Counted from the first letter of the stretch, positions 26,450 through 39,285 are shown. The stretch: 64,000 nt of DNA from Epiperipatus broadwayi (GCA_028023455.1 JAQFVV010001076.1:52765-116764); one strand, 5' to 3'. A program made the numbers and translations. Notes: a model not told the origin generated them from the letters alone.

Positions 26450-26527
26450 TTTGAACTCCCATATCTGTCATCCTACAATTATAGTGAACCATGTAGACTA
26501 TAATTGTTTTATGATCTAGAGTTCAAA
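26450..26527. repeat. Small imperfect inverted repeat
   Basis: ACAATTATAGT and its inverted copy ACTATAATTGT flank a 11-nt loop. The outer ends TTTGAACTC and GAGTTCAAA are also inverted copies. This could be a short MITE or a hairpin. Confidence 0.55.
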
Positions 26528-26850
26528 AATGGTAGAGGATAGAGGAAATATATTTTTACAAATAGTGAGCTTATAGTTATTGTTTTTTTCACGAATTACC
26601 ATCTACATATTTTATTACATATTTCTGTTTTTATTTAATATTAATTGTTTTCATATAACTTTTAAAAGGGTTCAATTAATTTAGGTATACAATTTTAAAA
26701 GTATTATAAATTTTCAACAAATATCACATATTTATCTCTGATGTTAGAAGTAATTATCTTTATTCTAATTCAGTCATTTATTGGAAACTAGATGAATATT
26801 GAATAATATAATTATTATAATTACATCAGTTGTTATTAAGTAGACATTTG

Positions 26851-26886
26851 TAGACTAGTTTCTGGCTTATAGCTTCTGTCAGAGCC
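26851..26886 (-). repeat. Fossil of the hammerhead repeat family (ACTAGT type)
   Basis: On the minus strand it reads CTGACAGAAGCTATAAGCC followed by AGAAACTAGTC, closely matching the 1485-1543 motif but with two invariant core changes and no complementary stem I. Confidence 0.45.
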
Positions 26887-26929
26887 ATTTCAAATTTTGA
26901 CTTAGTAATATAAAAGATTTGAATACAAG

Positions 26930-27110
26930 TATAATGTATATACTGAACATTAGATGGAATTACAGAGGATTTAAGCACACATTCAAGCTCTCTTCAGCTA
27001 TCCATCCCATTTTATATAATCTATACACATAATTACATACATGTGAAAAAGTTAGTCTTCAATATATGTATTTCATGCTAAACCAGAAGTGTAAATCACT
27101 TTAATGTTTT
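26930..27110 (-). mobile_element. Diverged copy of the 44.5-kb repeat family
   Basis: Shared blocks with 44473-45609 are TATACTGAAC, CATTTTATATAA, ACATG-GAAAAAG and ATATATGTATTTCATGCT followed by AACCAG. On the minus strand the hammerhead-like part reads AGCATGAAATACATATATTG, with the first core box lost. It is a single partial unit without coding capacity. Confidence 0.55.
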
Positions 27111-27749
27111 AAACTTAGACAACTTGTAAAGTTATATAATATTAGATTAGTAACTATTTATTTTAGTATCATTGATTTTATAATGATTTTCTTTTTCCTT
27201 TTTGGCCAGGATAATATAATTTACTAAAATATCAACTTATGTAATTAGAAATAATTCTATTCTTTCTGCTATATAACTGTTTACTTTTAGATCACGATAG
27301 AAGCAAATGCTTTTTATCCACATACAATGCCTATCACATGTACATTCTCAAATAAGTTTTTGTTATATTGATTTTGTCAGTAAGAAATTTGAATTTATAT
27401 ACCTCATACCATAGAAATTAACAGTTTGAAATTAAAAAAAATAGTAATATAGTTATACAAATATGACCATAAATCAGTTTTTGAGCACAACAATTATTTT
27501 GATAGTAAATGTAAAAGAGATGTATGAGGTCCAGGAGATCCAGGTAAATTATGACCTAGCTTCTCTCTCATAAAGGTCATAACTATAAACCTCTACGAGA
27601 CTATGGATAAGACAGCACTGAATGCTATATAATAGTCTTTTATAAGATTACAATGGATGATTTTTATGTGTAGTGGGAATCTAACTGCAACCATCTTACT
27701 ATCTAATAGCCTCAATCTGTAGTTGGTCTAGGAATTCATAATGTGTGTA

Positions 27750-27751
<2 letters not shown>
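27111..27751. other. Unassigned stretch with a small hairpin
   Basis: Around 27545-27580 a short inverted repeat TTATGACCT/AGGTCATAA is visible. The segment 27530-27740 is less AT-rich and may be an old repeat, but I could not classify it. Confidence 0.35.

Positions 27752-27800
<49 letters not shown>
27752..27800. repeat. TA dinucleotide microsatellite
   Basis: Pure (AT)n of about 49 bp. Confidence 0.95.
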
Positions 27801-27802
<2 letters not shown>

Positions 27803-30800
27803 TTTAATTAATAATATATTGTTTTTTGACATAAGTATTTAAATTAAACTATGTAACTGTTTTGTTTTACTTTTTTTACTTAAATCACATGCATACTTAA
27901 AAACATTTGAAACCTTGCTAAATTAATTTAATAAAATAATTAATAACAATAATGTACGAACTTTTAATATAAAGTAATGTCTCTCTATTACAAAAATCAC
28001 ATTTTAATTGAAAAACGATGGAATACATTTAGGTAAAGATGAGATATTATATAAATTGTGTCAATAGTATGACAAGAAATGGCAAACTACTAACAGTTGT
28101 TCTCAAGTTGAACACTTAATTATGATATTTTGTTGCTTAATTCTTAATAGGCCTTCCAAGAAATTCTGGCATTTTTATTGGAAAATTTATGAATAATTCT
28201 TGTCAATGCATTTTTATTATATAAAAAAATACTTAAATGGAGTTAGATAGATATTAGACAATTTTAATTTTGCACAATGAAACATATGATAAATTCTAAA
28301 TGTCTGATATTATAATTTGTTAGCATTGATTAGTTATTATTTATTATAAAGTATTACATAAAATTCAAATGTTATTATTATATTTGTTAGTGCACACAAA
28401 AAAATTGGAAATTATGCTGAATATTCTTTTCAGTATGATTACATGTATAAAAGGAATAATCCTAAAGAGAAAAATCCTTGTAGCCCACAGAAGTTGTAGC
28501 ACAATCTTAGAAAAATGTTATTTTATTTTACAAAAGTAAAATTGGTAATATTTTATTTTATGTTGAAATCTTTAATTTAAGCTTCCCAAAAAGATAATTG
28601 TTTGTTACATGTAAAATATATAAAATATTTAATGTTTCCAAGACTAAGAAACAAGTAGTCAATGAATATCCAATCTGGTGAGTAAAACACCATCATAAAA
28701 TTGCTGCTATACATCTTTTCCTTGGTAATTGATAATTTAAGCTTGAGTAAACTTATTATTCATACATGTAATAACAACATGTCTTCTATTGAAAGATGAG
28801 GTAATCTTATATATCAAGTATGGTAATAATGATTCTGTTAATGTTTCCAGTTAGTTTAATTTAATTACAGTAAATTTAGTGAAAGATAAAAGTTCTAAAC
28901 TCCTTTATCAAATACATTAATATTTAGGAGACAGTGAATCTTTAATATAAACATAAAGAATTTGCATGATGTATTTTAAAATAACTTTTCTACTTATTAA
29001 TTTATTACTAATTAGTGCATGGTGGTGAATTTTAAGATTAAGTCACTAAAATAATAACATTATAATTTTTGTTCTATTATTAATTTCTTTATCTTTTATT
29101 AATGTACTTTACAAAAATTACAATTTTTTTATATATAAATGCTGAACAGTACTTTATATATATATATATGTGCGCGTGTTTTATTATTCTATGTATATGT
29201 TTGTAGATCAACAGTTTTAAACATTTTAATTGTAATTAATTTTGACATATTTATTTTTAAATTTGTAAATTAGATTTAAAATGTTTCTTAATGCAATTAA
29301 AATAATTTTAATTAGGACTTTTATACTCAAAATTTGTAACTTTCTTTATATATCTGAAGGCAGATTTATTTATTTAAAAAAATGTTTTTATTTTTATTAA
29401 ATAAAGTTTTATAATTTAAAAAGAAAAAAAATCATAATTAAAAAACTTGTATTTTTTATAGATGATTATTTTAATTTAATGGTGGTTTAAGTGATAAATA
29501 TGTTATGAAAACTAGATATATAATGGTTTTCTTGAACAGTTTCTATCTCACTACATATAAATAAGCTTAAATATTCAACAGATACTAGATAGTTGTGCTA
29601 TCCTATATCCATTCTCTCAAGCTAGGTTCTGGCTTTTAACTTTTATCATTGGGAAGTTTGAGAAAAAGAATTCTAAGTAACATTTTACTGATGAAGACTA
29701 CAAGATAGAATTTGTTTATAGATATGGATAAAATAGTGCTAATATCTACAGATAACTTTTTTCAAGCAAAATGGGTTCATGAGATATTCATAAATTAAGC
29801 CATATCATTAAATGAAAAAAACTTGCAAATATTATATTTAGTATAAAGTATACCAAAACAAAGTTATTAAAAAAATATTGCTAGTTTTTTTTTTAAAATT
29901 TGTTGCACTGATTAGCAATGTTATTATTAGTAGAAGTAGAAATTAAACATAATTTTTTTTAGTAAGTAGTATAATCATGAATCAAGTATGCCAAGCAGAA
30001 AGTCATAAAAAGTTGTTGATTTCTTAAACAATGGATGGCTTTTGAGTAGAGTGAATATAAGTGATCCTGAAAGTATCTGATAAATGTAAGCAGAAATAAA
30101 TGATGCTATGTTCTGGAGACTGCTATGATACACAAGTAGCTGATATGGAATGACTTTCAGATATGGGAAATAGCTATAATTAATAATAAATGGTACCTGA
30201 CAAGAATATCTTCACCACCTTTTAGAATATGATGTTAGTTCAGCAAATTCTAACTACTGTTTCTGATACAAACAGGTTTATTTCTCTCTTTTTTTCTTTA
30301 TTCACTGAAGTTATTGTAAAACAGTCATTATAGATACTTATGTTATGAATCTTTACCCTATATTAATTATGGCTATAAGATTTATGTTTGTGCTTCCACA
30401 TTTCTTCCTTTAACTATCCATTCAGCATGATTGATTCCATTTTACTTTTGCATTTTTTTTTAGTTGAAGCCTTCAAAAATTAGTAAAGGAATGATAGAGA
30501 CTGGCTTAGTCAGATGAAAGTTTTTGTCATGATTTTTGATTGAGGTAATACAATCATGAATTGTAGGAGTGGATTTGAAATGTGAGTTTCTTCTTGGCAG
30601 ATATTGTTTTCCTTGCTTACAATAGAAGTGTAAAAGACCTATAAAATATCTTAAAATTGACTGTCCCACATATTTTCAGATAGATTATCATACCTGGAAT
30701 ATTACTTGTTAAAACATCAAAATAATATTATTAGTAATAGTGATAAGTAACAAACAATGGTTGTATTAAAATAAGTATTATAATTTTTTTTTAAAAAAAA

Positions 30801-31849
30801 GTATGTACAAAACTTTACTTGATATAAACTTTTCAAGATTAGAACAGAGTATGTGTTGATGTTTTACAATCTTTTCTTGGAAGAGCATATCGAATAATGA
30901 TTGGAGAAATCATGAAGCTGCATTTGCTATAAAGATTAACTTATTATATTCTATGTATGGAATTTCTTCTTATATCAATTAAATGTAATAGAGCTAAAAC
31001 CTGGTTTTCACAATGATATCAGTGCTCATTTTTAGTGGCTATATTCCTTCATTAGATTCACAGAAATAAAAAAGAAAGTTTTTATTCTTGGCTGGATAAT
31101 ATTATTACAGCAATATCACTAAAATATTGAATTGTTCTTCTTTGAGACTTTTTGCACATGTTGATAACAATTAGTAGATTTTGTTCAAAAATTATTGAAG
31201 ATGAAAATAGTTTGTTGTTATTCATTTTTTTCATAATACAGGAATTGACATGCTTTTTAGGCAGAAAAGTCACTATAAAAAAATTTCATTTTATTCATCC
31301 TCAAACAATAGTATTATAATTAAAAATAAAATACAAAAGAATATTATATTGTGCAAGAATTTACAAATTCATAATCTTGGATGCCATAAAATTAAAGGAA
31401 TAGTTACATTTGAAATAGGACTTCATCCAGTTATATTTACAAAAAAAATTTTGTTTAAGGATGTATGATATATATTAAATTTAAACAACTATTTGGACTT
31501 TCAGGATTATCACTAATATTGAGGCATGGAATTCTCTTAAGGCATGTATCATGAAATACAAGTAAAGAAGAAGAATTATAACACTTTTCTGACAATGATC
31601 TTATTGCTAACATCTTGATTAAAAAGAAATGTGACATATTCTACTTGTCAGAATAATAAGCATTGATCTGCATAATAAACAGAGATATTTGAAAGCATAC
31701 ATTCTGTGACTGGGAAGATGGCTTAAAATGATTGATGGAATAAAAAGGCAAATAAGATATAGAAATTTATTGATTATTGCATCATCTTGAATAATATTAT
31801 AAAAATTTAGATGATGATTTTTAATAATATATCCATTTCATCTACTTAC
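27801..31849. other. Unassigned AT-rich stretch
   Basis: No gene or complete element could be assigned. It contains one hammerhead-family fossil (29617-29655). The frames near 30460-31640 carry no recognised domain. They might include eroded sequence upstream of the LINE fossil that begins near 31850. Confidence 0.45.
29617..29655 (-). repeat. Fossil of the hammerhead repeat family
   Basis: On the minus strand: AATGATAA, then AAAGCCAGAACCTAGCTTGAG. The order of blocks and the GCCAGAA...CTAG core match the 1.4-kb family, but both core boxes are damaged. Confidence 0.35.
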
Positions 31850-32690
31850 TTAGACTTGAACCAAGATATCCAGCTTAATGAAGTCAAAACAGATCTTTAT
31901 AAGGTTAATAACTAAAGCTTTAAAATACAACAGTAATATATTAATTTCAAAAATATTGGAAATTTTTTAGGAATATATGGATTCACAGTTGGATTGACTA
32001 AATCTTAAGGATACTTTTATTGTTTCAGTTTTTAAAAATAAAGGAAATATACAAGATTGCGGAAATTATTATGAAATATCATTACCATCCACTATTTTTT
32101 AAAAATTTTGTTAAATAAGTTGCTTCCACCATAGAGATTAAAGTGTCTGAAGTAATATAGTAATAGTTTTTATTGCTTGGAAGATACAAAAAAATTGTCG
32201 AGAACAAAATTATGATTTATATATTGCTTTTATTGATTTGGTTAAATAATTTTATCAGTTAATCAAACAGATTTATGGAATTGTTTGTAATTACTTTGTT
32301 GTCCACCAAAATATATTTATATTATGTAATTCTCAATGAAGGAATAAAAGGAATTGAATTTGAAATGATAACTGGTGTTAAACAAGATCTATATTTTTTC
32401 CGACATAATTTTCAATTTTTGTAACAGTTGTCTTTGATTCTGTTTATAGATATTTTAATAAAACAAAAATCAAGTTACATTCAGGTTTGATAATAGAACT
32501 TTTAATCATGTTAATTAAAAGTGAAAATAAGAGCGTAATTTGGGGGGTGGGGGTGGATTTACAATATGCTGGCGATTGTACTATATTTTCCAATACAAAA
32601 ATGCATAATGTATTTGATATTTTAAAACATATAATATATATTTTGAAATTCCATGCTCAGCTTAATCACTTGGATGCTTGAACGTCACGT
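31850..32690 (+). pseudogene. Decayed LINE reverse transcriptase fragment
   Basis: Several frames on the plus strand give typical non-LTR reverse transcriptase blocks in the right order. A FKNKGNIQDCGNYYEISL-like segment at about 32032-32088 matches the 'KG...DC.NYRGISLL' block. At about 32213-32247 lies a YIAFIDLVK-like motif A. At 32565-32579 a YAGDC replaces YADDC, followed by CTIFSNTK. Many stops and frameshifts separate them, and no endonuclease or ORF1 is recognisable upstream. The catalytic YADD is mutated to YAGD. It is an old, dead insertion from a family different from the LINE at 57-64 kb, because the motif wording differs. The clade cannot be fixed by eye. Confidence 0.65.
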
Positions 32691-33708
32691 TACCTGATTA
32701 GCTAACTATCTATATGATTATTTGCCCATTTTTAAAAGAAAATAATTGGTATCAGGTTTGTTTTTTTTCTTTTTATTTATTATATTTTTAGAAAAAAAAA
32801 AACCTATATATAAATAAGAGTAATTTGTATTATATGTATTTAAATATTTAGCTGACCTAGTTATCTGTTGATCTTTAATGTAGAAAGCATTTTGAGATTG
32901 GCAGATTGTACTAATATTCTATTTTGTTTTATTTGTGAAAATTAGTTTTAATTATCTAATTTGTAAATTAGCTGCATTCTAATTTTTCTTATTCATTTAA
33001 CTTTATAAAAGCAGACCGACCACACAAATTATTTTGTAATCTTTTATTTAAGATTTAAAAAGTTGATTTTCTTTGAACGCTTTATATAAAGTTTCTCAAT
33101 GATTTCACTTTTTAAACATATATTTGATAATAGTAAAATAATAATAATTAGAATGCCTAAATATATATCGTAGTTTATAAACTGCTATATTTTGTATGTT
33201 ACTTTTATATATTTATAAAATAATAAATAACCAATTAAAATATATAAAGGAAGAATATATTACTAAATATACAGCTGTAATTTAATATTTTAGTCTGGGA
33301 TTAGCTTTTATCAGAAAGTATATTTATGAATTTAAAATATAAAGGTTTTTCTTTTCAAAAATAGTTCATAACTTTTAATAAATATATAAATGAATGCACT
33401 AAACTTTTTTTTTAAATCTTGTTTTTTTTATACGAGATAAAGAGTATTTTTTAGTACTTTTTAATTTTTGAATTTGTTTCGAATATATAATATTTATATT
33501 TATTATTATATATTTGTATTTTTATTTTTCAGTTTTCCTTGAAAAAGACTATATTATAAAATAGTCAAAACGTTGGTATGTAGTTATATTTTTATAATAG
33601 TCATATAAGAACAAGATTTAAAAAGAGGTTTAGTGTATTTATTTATATATGTTGAAAATATATTTATATGTAAAATTTTTGATTCTCTCTCTCTATATAT
33701 ATATATAA
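32691..33708. other. Unassigned AT-rich stretch
   Basis: Nothing recognised except T/A runs and a short TC/TA tract at about 33684-33708. Confidence 0.5.
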
Positions 33709-33740
33709 TACATATTTTGCGGGTTCATCCGTGTTAAAAA

Positions 33741-33805
33741 CTTTTAATATCAATATACTGACGTTTCGACTTGGTCACACAAGCCATCCACAGAGTTATA
33801 AAAAG
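33741..33805 (-). ncRNA. Hammerhead-like motif in Penelope 3' end, left arm
   Basis: This is the inverted copy of 33986-34050 on the minus strand, identical except GGATGG instead of GGATGC at the start of stem II. It has the same core departures, the same GAAACGTC and the same stem I pairing. Confidence 0.45.
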
Positions 33806-33985
33806 GTAGAAAGACGGTTGTAGAGGCGCTACAATCACTGGTTTGAATAAAACATTAAAAATCCCACCAATAGCAAAAATGTTAAATTTAAGAATGTTTT
33901 TTAAAGAACATTTTTGCTATTGGTGGGATTTTTTAATGTTTTATTCAAACCAGTGATTGTAGCGCCTCTACAACCGTCTTTCTAC

Positions 33986-34050
33986 CTTTTTATAACTCTG
34001 TGGATGCCTTGTGTGACCAAGTCGAAACGTCAGTATATTGATATTAAAAG
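33986..34050 (+). ncRNA. Hammerhead-like motif in Penelope 3' end, right arm
   Basis: Elements in order. The outer stem I strand is CTTTT...ATA and the inner strand ACT. Then comes CTGTGGAT in place of CTGATGA. Stem II is around CTTG-TGTGAC-CAAG, extended to GACTTG/CAAGTC if position 34007 was originally A, as in the copy at 39 kb. Then follow GAAA, the palindrome ACGT, cleavage C, and the return strands AGT and TAT...AAAAG. Inner stem I is ACU/AGU here and ACC/GGU in the copy at 39 kb, one covarying pair. The first core box departs from the consensus, so this is a divergent or inactive motif. Hammerheads in Penelope-like terminal repeats are known. Confidence 0.45.
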
Positions 34051-34137
34051 TTTTTAACACGGATGAACCCGCAAAATATGTATTTTATATATTTAACCCG
34101 TGCAAATCTTCGTTTTAACATATATATATATATATAT

Positions 34138-35107
34138 TACAATCAGGTTTAATATTTAGTTTATTGACTATTATTATTATTAGTTGTCTTTTTTGTGATT
34201 GTTATTTGTAAAGTAGTTTATTTTAGGTATATTTGTAATGATTCCAACTACATATTTATATTAAAACAAATTGTATTCAGAATTCACAAATAAAAAATCA
34301 AATGATTACAGAATGATTAGAGATAAGAAAAATGCATATCTATTTTGACTGACTAATCTGATGTCTCTAGATGTGCTCATAGTGTTGATCATATTCAAGA
34401 TAAGAGTTTTTAAATTTGAATCACATATGATTATGAGTTGGTAAGTGCGCACAGCTTGACTTTGAAATTAGTAATAGTGTCACTTGGTTTGAATGTACAT
34501 CATCATAAACAATTATCCTTGTCATCTGCCACTTTGGTATTAATTTTGTCTAATACTGATTTTTGAACATGACATTGCCAATCACAAAAGACTGATTTGC
34601 CTATTATTGATTTTGCTTTTTTTATATTTATTTTATAGTATGTAAATCAATTATCTAAAAATAGGATACTATTGACTAAAAATTAATACTTGATCTTCAT
34701 TAGTTGTAGTTTATAATTGCATTTCAATATTTAAGCTACTTTATAAAATTTAATCTTTTAATTATAAAATCCAAATATATCATCAGTTTATTTTATAGTA
34801 TAAACAAAGGATAGAAATCTGATTTTTATTATCTCATTAAAAGGCAAAGTTTCTTCAGCTTTCCTCTACAGAGGAAAAAACAGCAACATTTACCATTCAG
34901 ACAAGTTAAATGGCAGGTCATAAAGATTTACAGGTTGTTGTTTTTTTCAATTGTTTTATTTGCCTTATTAAAAATAACTAAATATCTACTTATTTTCAAT
35001 AGTTAATGACTTGCTGGATTATATATGATCTACCAGAAAACAAATCTCAAACTTGTTTGAAATCTAAAAAAAAAAAAACCTCAGTTTCAACTTAGATTTA
35101 TGAATGT
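34138..35107. other. Unassigned AT-rich stretch
   Basis: No gene or element recognised. Confidence 0.5.
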
Positions 35108-35520
35108 AAATACTTTAGAGAAAGGCTTTAACCTTTATTGTATGCACCTTGAACATTTATAATAATCAAATGATGTTGTTTTTTGACTATAGAAGGACCT
35201 CTCAAACCTCAACACAAGATAGTGACTTTATAAAGATAAGAACAGCTGTCTTTATGTTTAATCTAAATTCCCACTTATAATGGCCAATCTGAAACATATT
35301 TGATTTGAGAGCATGAAGCTGTTACTCTTTCCAGGTTTTAAGTTTACTATTTTTTTCATACATTAGCTAATGATAAGATGACCATTCTCATCTTTATAAA
35401 GTTGCTATCTTGTGTCAAGGTTTGAGAGGTCCCTCTATAGTCAAAAAACAACATTGTCTGACTATTATAAACATTAAAGGTATATATGATAAAGGTTAAA
35501 GCCTTTCTCTAAAGTATTTA
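35108..35520. repeat. Foldback repeat, about 413 bp, family shared with 49 kb
   Basis: Arms of about 135 nt (35108-35243 and 35385-35520) are inverted copies. Shared blocks are AAATACTTTAGAGAAAGGCT, TGTTGTTTTTTGACTATAGA, GACCTCTCAAACCT and ACACAAGATAG. The interior carries GAGAGCATGAAGCT, also found at 49343-49356 inside the larger foldback at 49.0-49.8 kb, which shares AGGGACCTCTATAG-type arms as well. No coding capacity. It may be a MITE or a retroelement-end foldback. Confidence 0.6.
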
Positions 35521-38500
35521 TATACTTTTTATGTGCTTAACAAATAATCACTTTACATTTATGAATGTAGTAGATAGTTCTGCAGATCATTATGATTTGA
35601 GACCATTATATTATACTATATGTTTTATTAAGTAACTATAGATAACTCATCTTTATTTTCTCTTTCTTCATATCCTAACAAACTAATAATCTCAATAAAA
35701 CAATTGTCACTTTCTATATATTTTCTGGTTTAACTGCTGCCTATATATATTTGAAAAATTCTATAATATTGAACCTATTTTATATAATAATTTATAGTTA
35801 ACATAGAAACTAACAATATCAACAGTTTAAAATATTTTAGCTTTAATGTTAATTAAAAATATTGGGTATTCAAAATAATGTAACAACTTACTGGTTATTT
35901 GAGAAAGAAGGTAAAGATGATATTTCAAAACCTTTGAACATGTTAATCTTTATCAACATGTTTCAGTTGTTTTTTCATTAGAAATGAGTTATCATCTTAA
36001 AAATATAAATATAAATTGAACTGGATGTTTTATAAGTGGTTTATAATGACAACACAATGTTGCATCATTTATAAAGAAGAATGTTCATCTTCATATTAAG
36101 ATCCTAATTAAATCTTCATTTATTAGAATAATTAATGCAATAATAGCTGCTTTTAAAGGAATATAGTGTTACTTGAAGTTTTAAATTTTTGATTAAATAT
36201 AGAATGAGTAAATATCCAAATGATAAATTTGATTATCATTAGCATTAGTTTACTATTGTGTTACAACTTATGAATACAATTTATTTTATCAGCTCAATAT
36301 TTTATAGTATTACATAAGCATTGCTGAAATAGACATTTAATCTCTGAAAAAGATAAATTCATTATCCAGATTATATTTCCATAAATATAACTAACTAATA
36401 GTCAGTTTCTATGCATCATTTAAAACAGGAGTAAGGAAAGATTACTACCAGTTGTCAAAAGTAAAAAAAAATCCATATAAACAATGTTCAATTAGATAAA
36501 AACTACTTGAATCTTCATTACTTAGATATTGCCTAGTGTGTTGATTAATATCTTCTCATTTACGGCTTTTTGATGGTAAGATCTTTACACTTCAGTTGGT
36601 TATTTAAACATTATTTTTATTTAAACTACTTTACTTATTTTATATATATTGTACTGTTTATTTTTATATGGTACAAATATATTGGCATTTAGTAAAAGCT
36701 AAAAGAAAAGTAAATTTAGCGATCTTATTAAAAAGACACAATTATAATTTTTTTTACCTAGTGTAATTTTTTAAAAAAATGTACAATGAAAGTTAATTTT
36801 TTTGTTTCAAATTATTATTACTTTGATTAAACATAAGAGTTAAAATTGAAAAGAATAAATGACATACAGATTACTAATCCATACAAAAAAAAAATTCCGA
36901 AGTAAAAGATTACAATCATTAAAACTTTTTTTTTTTGGAAGCTAATTAAAGATATTAGACTTATCCTGGAAAAAAAAGACGTTGTATCTTAAATTTAAGA
37001 AAGAGTGTACAAGATTATTATCTTGTATGCTGATAAAGGACAAAAGAAAATAGATGCGCAGAGAAGTCTAAAATGGATCATGACTACAAAAGATCAGAAA
37101 AACTTAAAACTCATCTTTTTCTTTTTCTTAACTAACAGTTTCCATTAGGTCCAGGATAGAGAAAATATCCTATCCTGGACTACTCATATGCAGGACTACC
37201 ATTACTCATATGCTGAGATGGATCATCATGCAGAGTGGAACCGATGCATTTATAGATACCTTTCATCATTTAGGTCACTCAGAAAAAACTGTCGAGTCTA
37301 GTCATTAGAATGGATCAAGAACCTACAAAAATATTGACAGAGGGAAACTAGTTAACTTCAACGAGTTCTTCAAAATGCATACTACAAAACTTACCAGTAA
37401 GAATATACATATTCCGATTGTGACTAAATTAAGCTTATAATATAATCCTGATAGAGACTTTCATTTAAAGAACTTTCTAGAAGAAACTTGGAAGTGAACT
37501 TTAATGGTGAAACTGTTTTAATTAATTGATTCATGTCTGCATTAGCATGCATGTAATCTTTCCAACTTATTAGTAATTTGTATTTTTAATATTTTAATTT
37601 GTTAGAGTAAAATATTTATTTCTAATATTGTTGGTTATTAAATTTAATAATATTAGTTAATTGTGTGATGGGTAAATTACCTTGGCTAATATGTTTATTT
37701 ATTAACTAAGACCCAGATGTAATATTTTTTGAAAAGTAACTAAGTTACTGAAATGAAAAACCCGATTTCTTAAATTATTTTCTTCTTAATTTACGATCTG
37801 CGACAGGACGGATTTCAGAGGATTCTTGTATGAATCTTGATGCCCTAATAAAAACAAATAAAAAAGCTGATTCTGCCAGCAATGTAATTCACAATAATTA
37901 GTAGACCACTTAATCAGGAAATATAGCTATGTTTTTAGAAATATGAACAAAATATTTATATTTTCCATCTTCATAGCTTGATTAACTTTCACTTCATAGT
38001 GTGCAAAAAAAAATTCCTACCAGAATCTATCAAAATATGAAAAACGTTACAAAATATAGTAGTATAAAAATGAACAAGAGAAAAAGAGATAAAGACTTTT
38101 ATTTAGATGCTTAAATATTGGATAACAAAATCTGTGACAGTATAAAAATGAACAAATGGAGATGTTTACTCTTACATATTTCATAAATTGGGTATATCTA
38201 AAATCTGTAATAGTATAAATTGTAGAACACCAAATCGGTAACAATCTAAAAATTAATAGAATTACATAAGTTGAGTAAGACCAAATTTATAATGGAATAA
38301 AGCGAGAAAAGATTAATTAAATTTTATTAACGAAGTAATCCAAAATTTATATACAATAAAGTTAAAATTTATTAATAATATTTATATATTAAATAAATAT
38401 CATTCCGATTGGACACATAATTGTAATATGCAATATAAGTAATGTATTTGAAAGTTTATAACAGATATATTAAATAATAGTCTGTATTGGTATTCATTCA

Positions 38501-38944
38501 TAAAATAACCCTTTTATTATTATAATACTAAAATTTATATTAGTATTAAAAATGAATAAAATTATTTAAGCTTGATGATTATATAAAATTTATATCAATA
38601 AGCTATTGATTAACTTCTATATTTGAATAATACCAATTGATGTTTTTGAAAACATCAGGTTCACTTTTAATAGTTACTGAATTCTAATAAAGTAACAAAA
38701 TCTATATTTTTTCATGGATTAAACATTAAATGTTTTTAATTGCAAGAGACTTCTATTTATTATTATATCCTATGTCTACCAAATTAAATGACTATTGACT
38801 CAAATTTAATAATAAACAATTTTGTTTACAAATAAATAATAAGGCTTTATTTAATATGCTTTAATATTTTAAATCAATGGATTATAAAATATTGTACTTG
38901 CTTGAACTGTAAATCACAAATAAAATATTTATTTATTGTCTCCA
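35521..38944. other. Unassigned AT-rich stretch
   Basis: No gene recognised. A short inverted repeat GTCCAGGATAG/CTATCCTGGAC lies at 37149-37180. The slightly more complex part at 36960-37560 gave no convincing protein in any frame. Confidence 0.45.
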
Positions 38945-39285
38945 ATATATATATATATGTTGATACAAAGATTTTCACAGGTTGCATACATAAAAGACAT
39001 ATTTTGCAGGTTCATCTGTGTTAAAAAATTTAAATATTAATATACCAACATTTTGGCTTGATCACAGAAGTCATCCACTGGGTGATAAAAGGTAGAAAGA
39101 CGGTTGTAGAGGCGCTACAATCATTGATTTGAAAAAAAAAAAAACGTTAAAGTTCCACCAATAGCAAAAATGTTAAATTAAGAATGTTTTTTTAAAAAAT
39201 CTTTCCAAATAGTAGGAAGTTTGCATGTATCATCTTGCTTATTGATACAATCAGGCCTTTTAAGTATCTCAATGGCTTCTCTAAT
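38945..39285 (-). mobile_element. Penelope-like element 3' end with coding tail
   Basis: On the minus strand this is a 5'-truncated element. It has the last 37 codons of a reading frame (39285 to 39173), then a 3' region matching the palindrome at 33.7-34.1 kb. Shared blocks are CATTTTTGCTATTGGTGG, GATTGTAGCGCCTCTACAAC, CGTCTTTCTACCTTTT and AACACxGATGAACCxGCAAA. It ends in a TA tract near 38945. It is clearly more diverged from either 33.7-kb arm than they are from each other. Its hammerhead-like core reads CAGTGGAT...AAAATGTT, so the GAAACGTC site has decayed by C-to-T and G-to-A changes. It shows that the palindrome is made of Penelope 3' ends. Confidence 0.65.
39173..39285 (-). pseudogene. 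C-terminal tail of a Penelope-like (GIY-YIG type) protein
   Basis: The translation begins IREAIEILKRPDCINKQ, continues to a KLPTIWKDFF segment and ends at a stop (plus-strand 39173-39175). Many Penelope-like proteins end with an REAIEI...xNRxxG.xxL.xxW/Y pattern in their GIY-YIG endonuclease tail, and this fits. Only about 37 codons remain, and the reverse transcriptase and the rest of the endonuclease are absent. The insertion is 5'-truncated, as is usual for target-primed retroelements. Confidence 0.55.

Larger units (their letters stand above)
33709..34137. mobile_element. Penelope-like element 3' ends in a near-perfect head-to-head palindrome
   Basis: Arms 33709-33883 and 33907-34082 are inverted copies about 175 nt long. 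I see only one substitution (GGC versus GCC in the GGATGxCTTG segment) and one T-run length difference. The loop is 23 nt. The right copy continues to about 34137 and ends in a TA tract, as does the copy at 38945-39285. That second copy joins the same sequence to a Penelope-type C-terminal tail, which is why I assign this one to Penelope-like elements. Each arm holds a hammerhead-like motif with GAAACGTC (separate entries). The two units are 5'-truncated at almost the same point and face away from each other. The high arm identity implies a recent event or a single inverted-duplication product. Confidence 0.7.
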
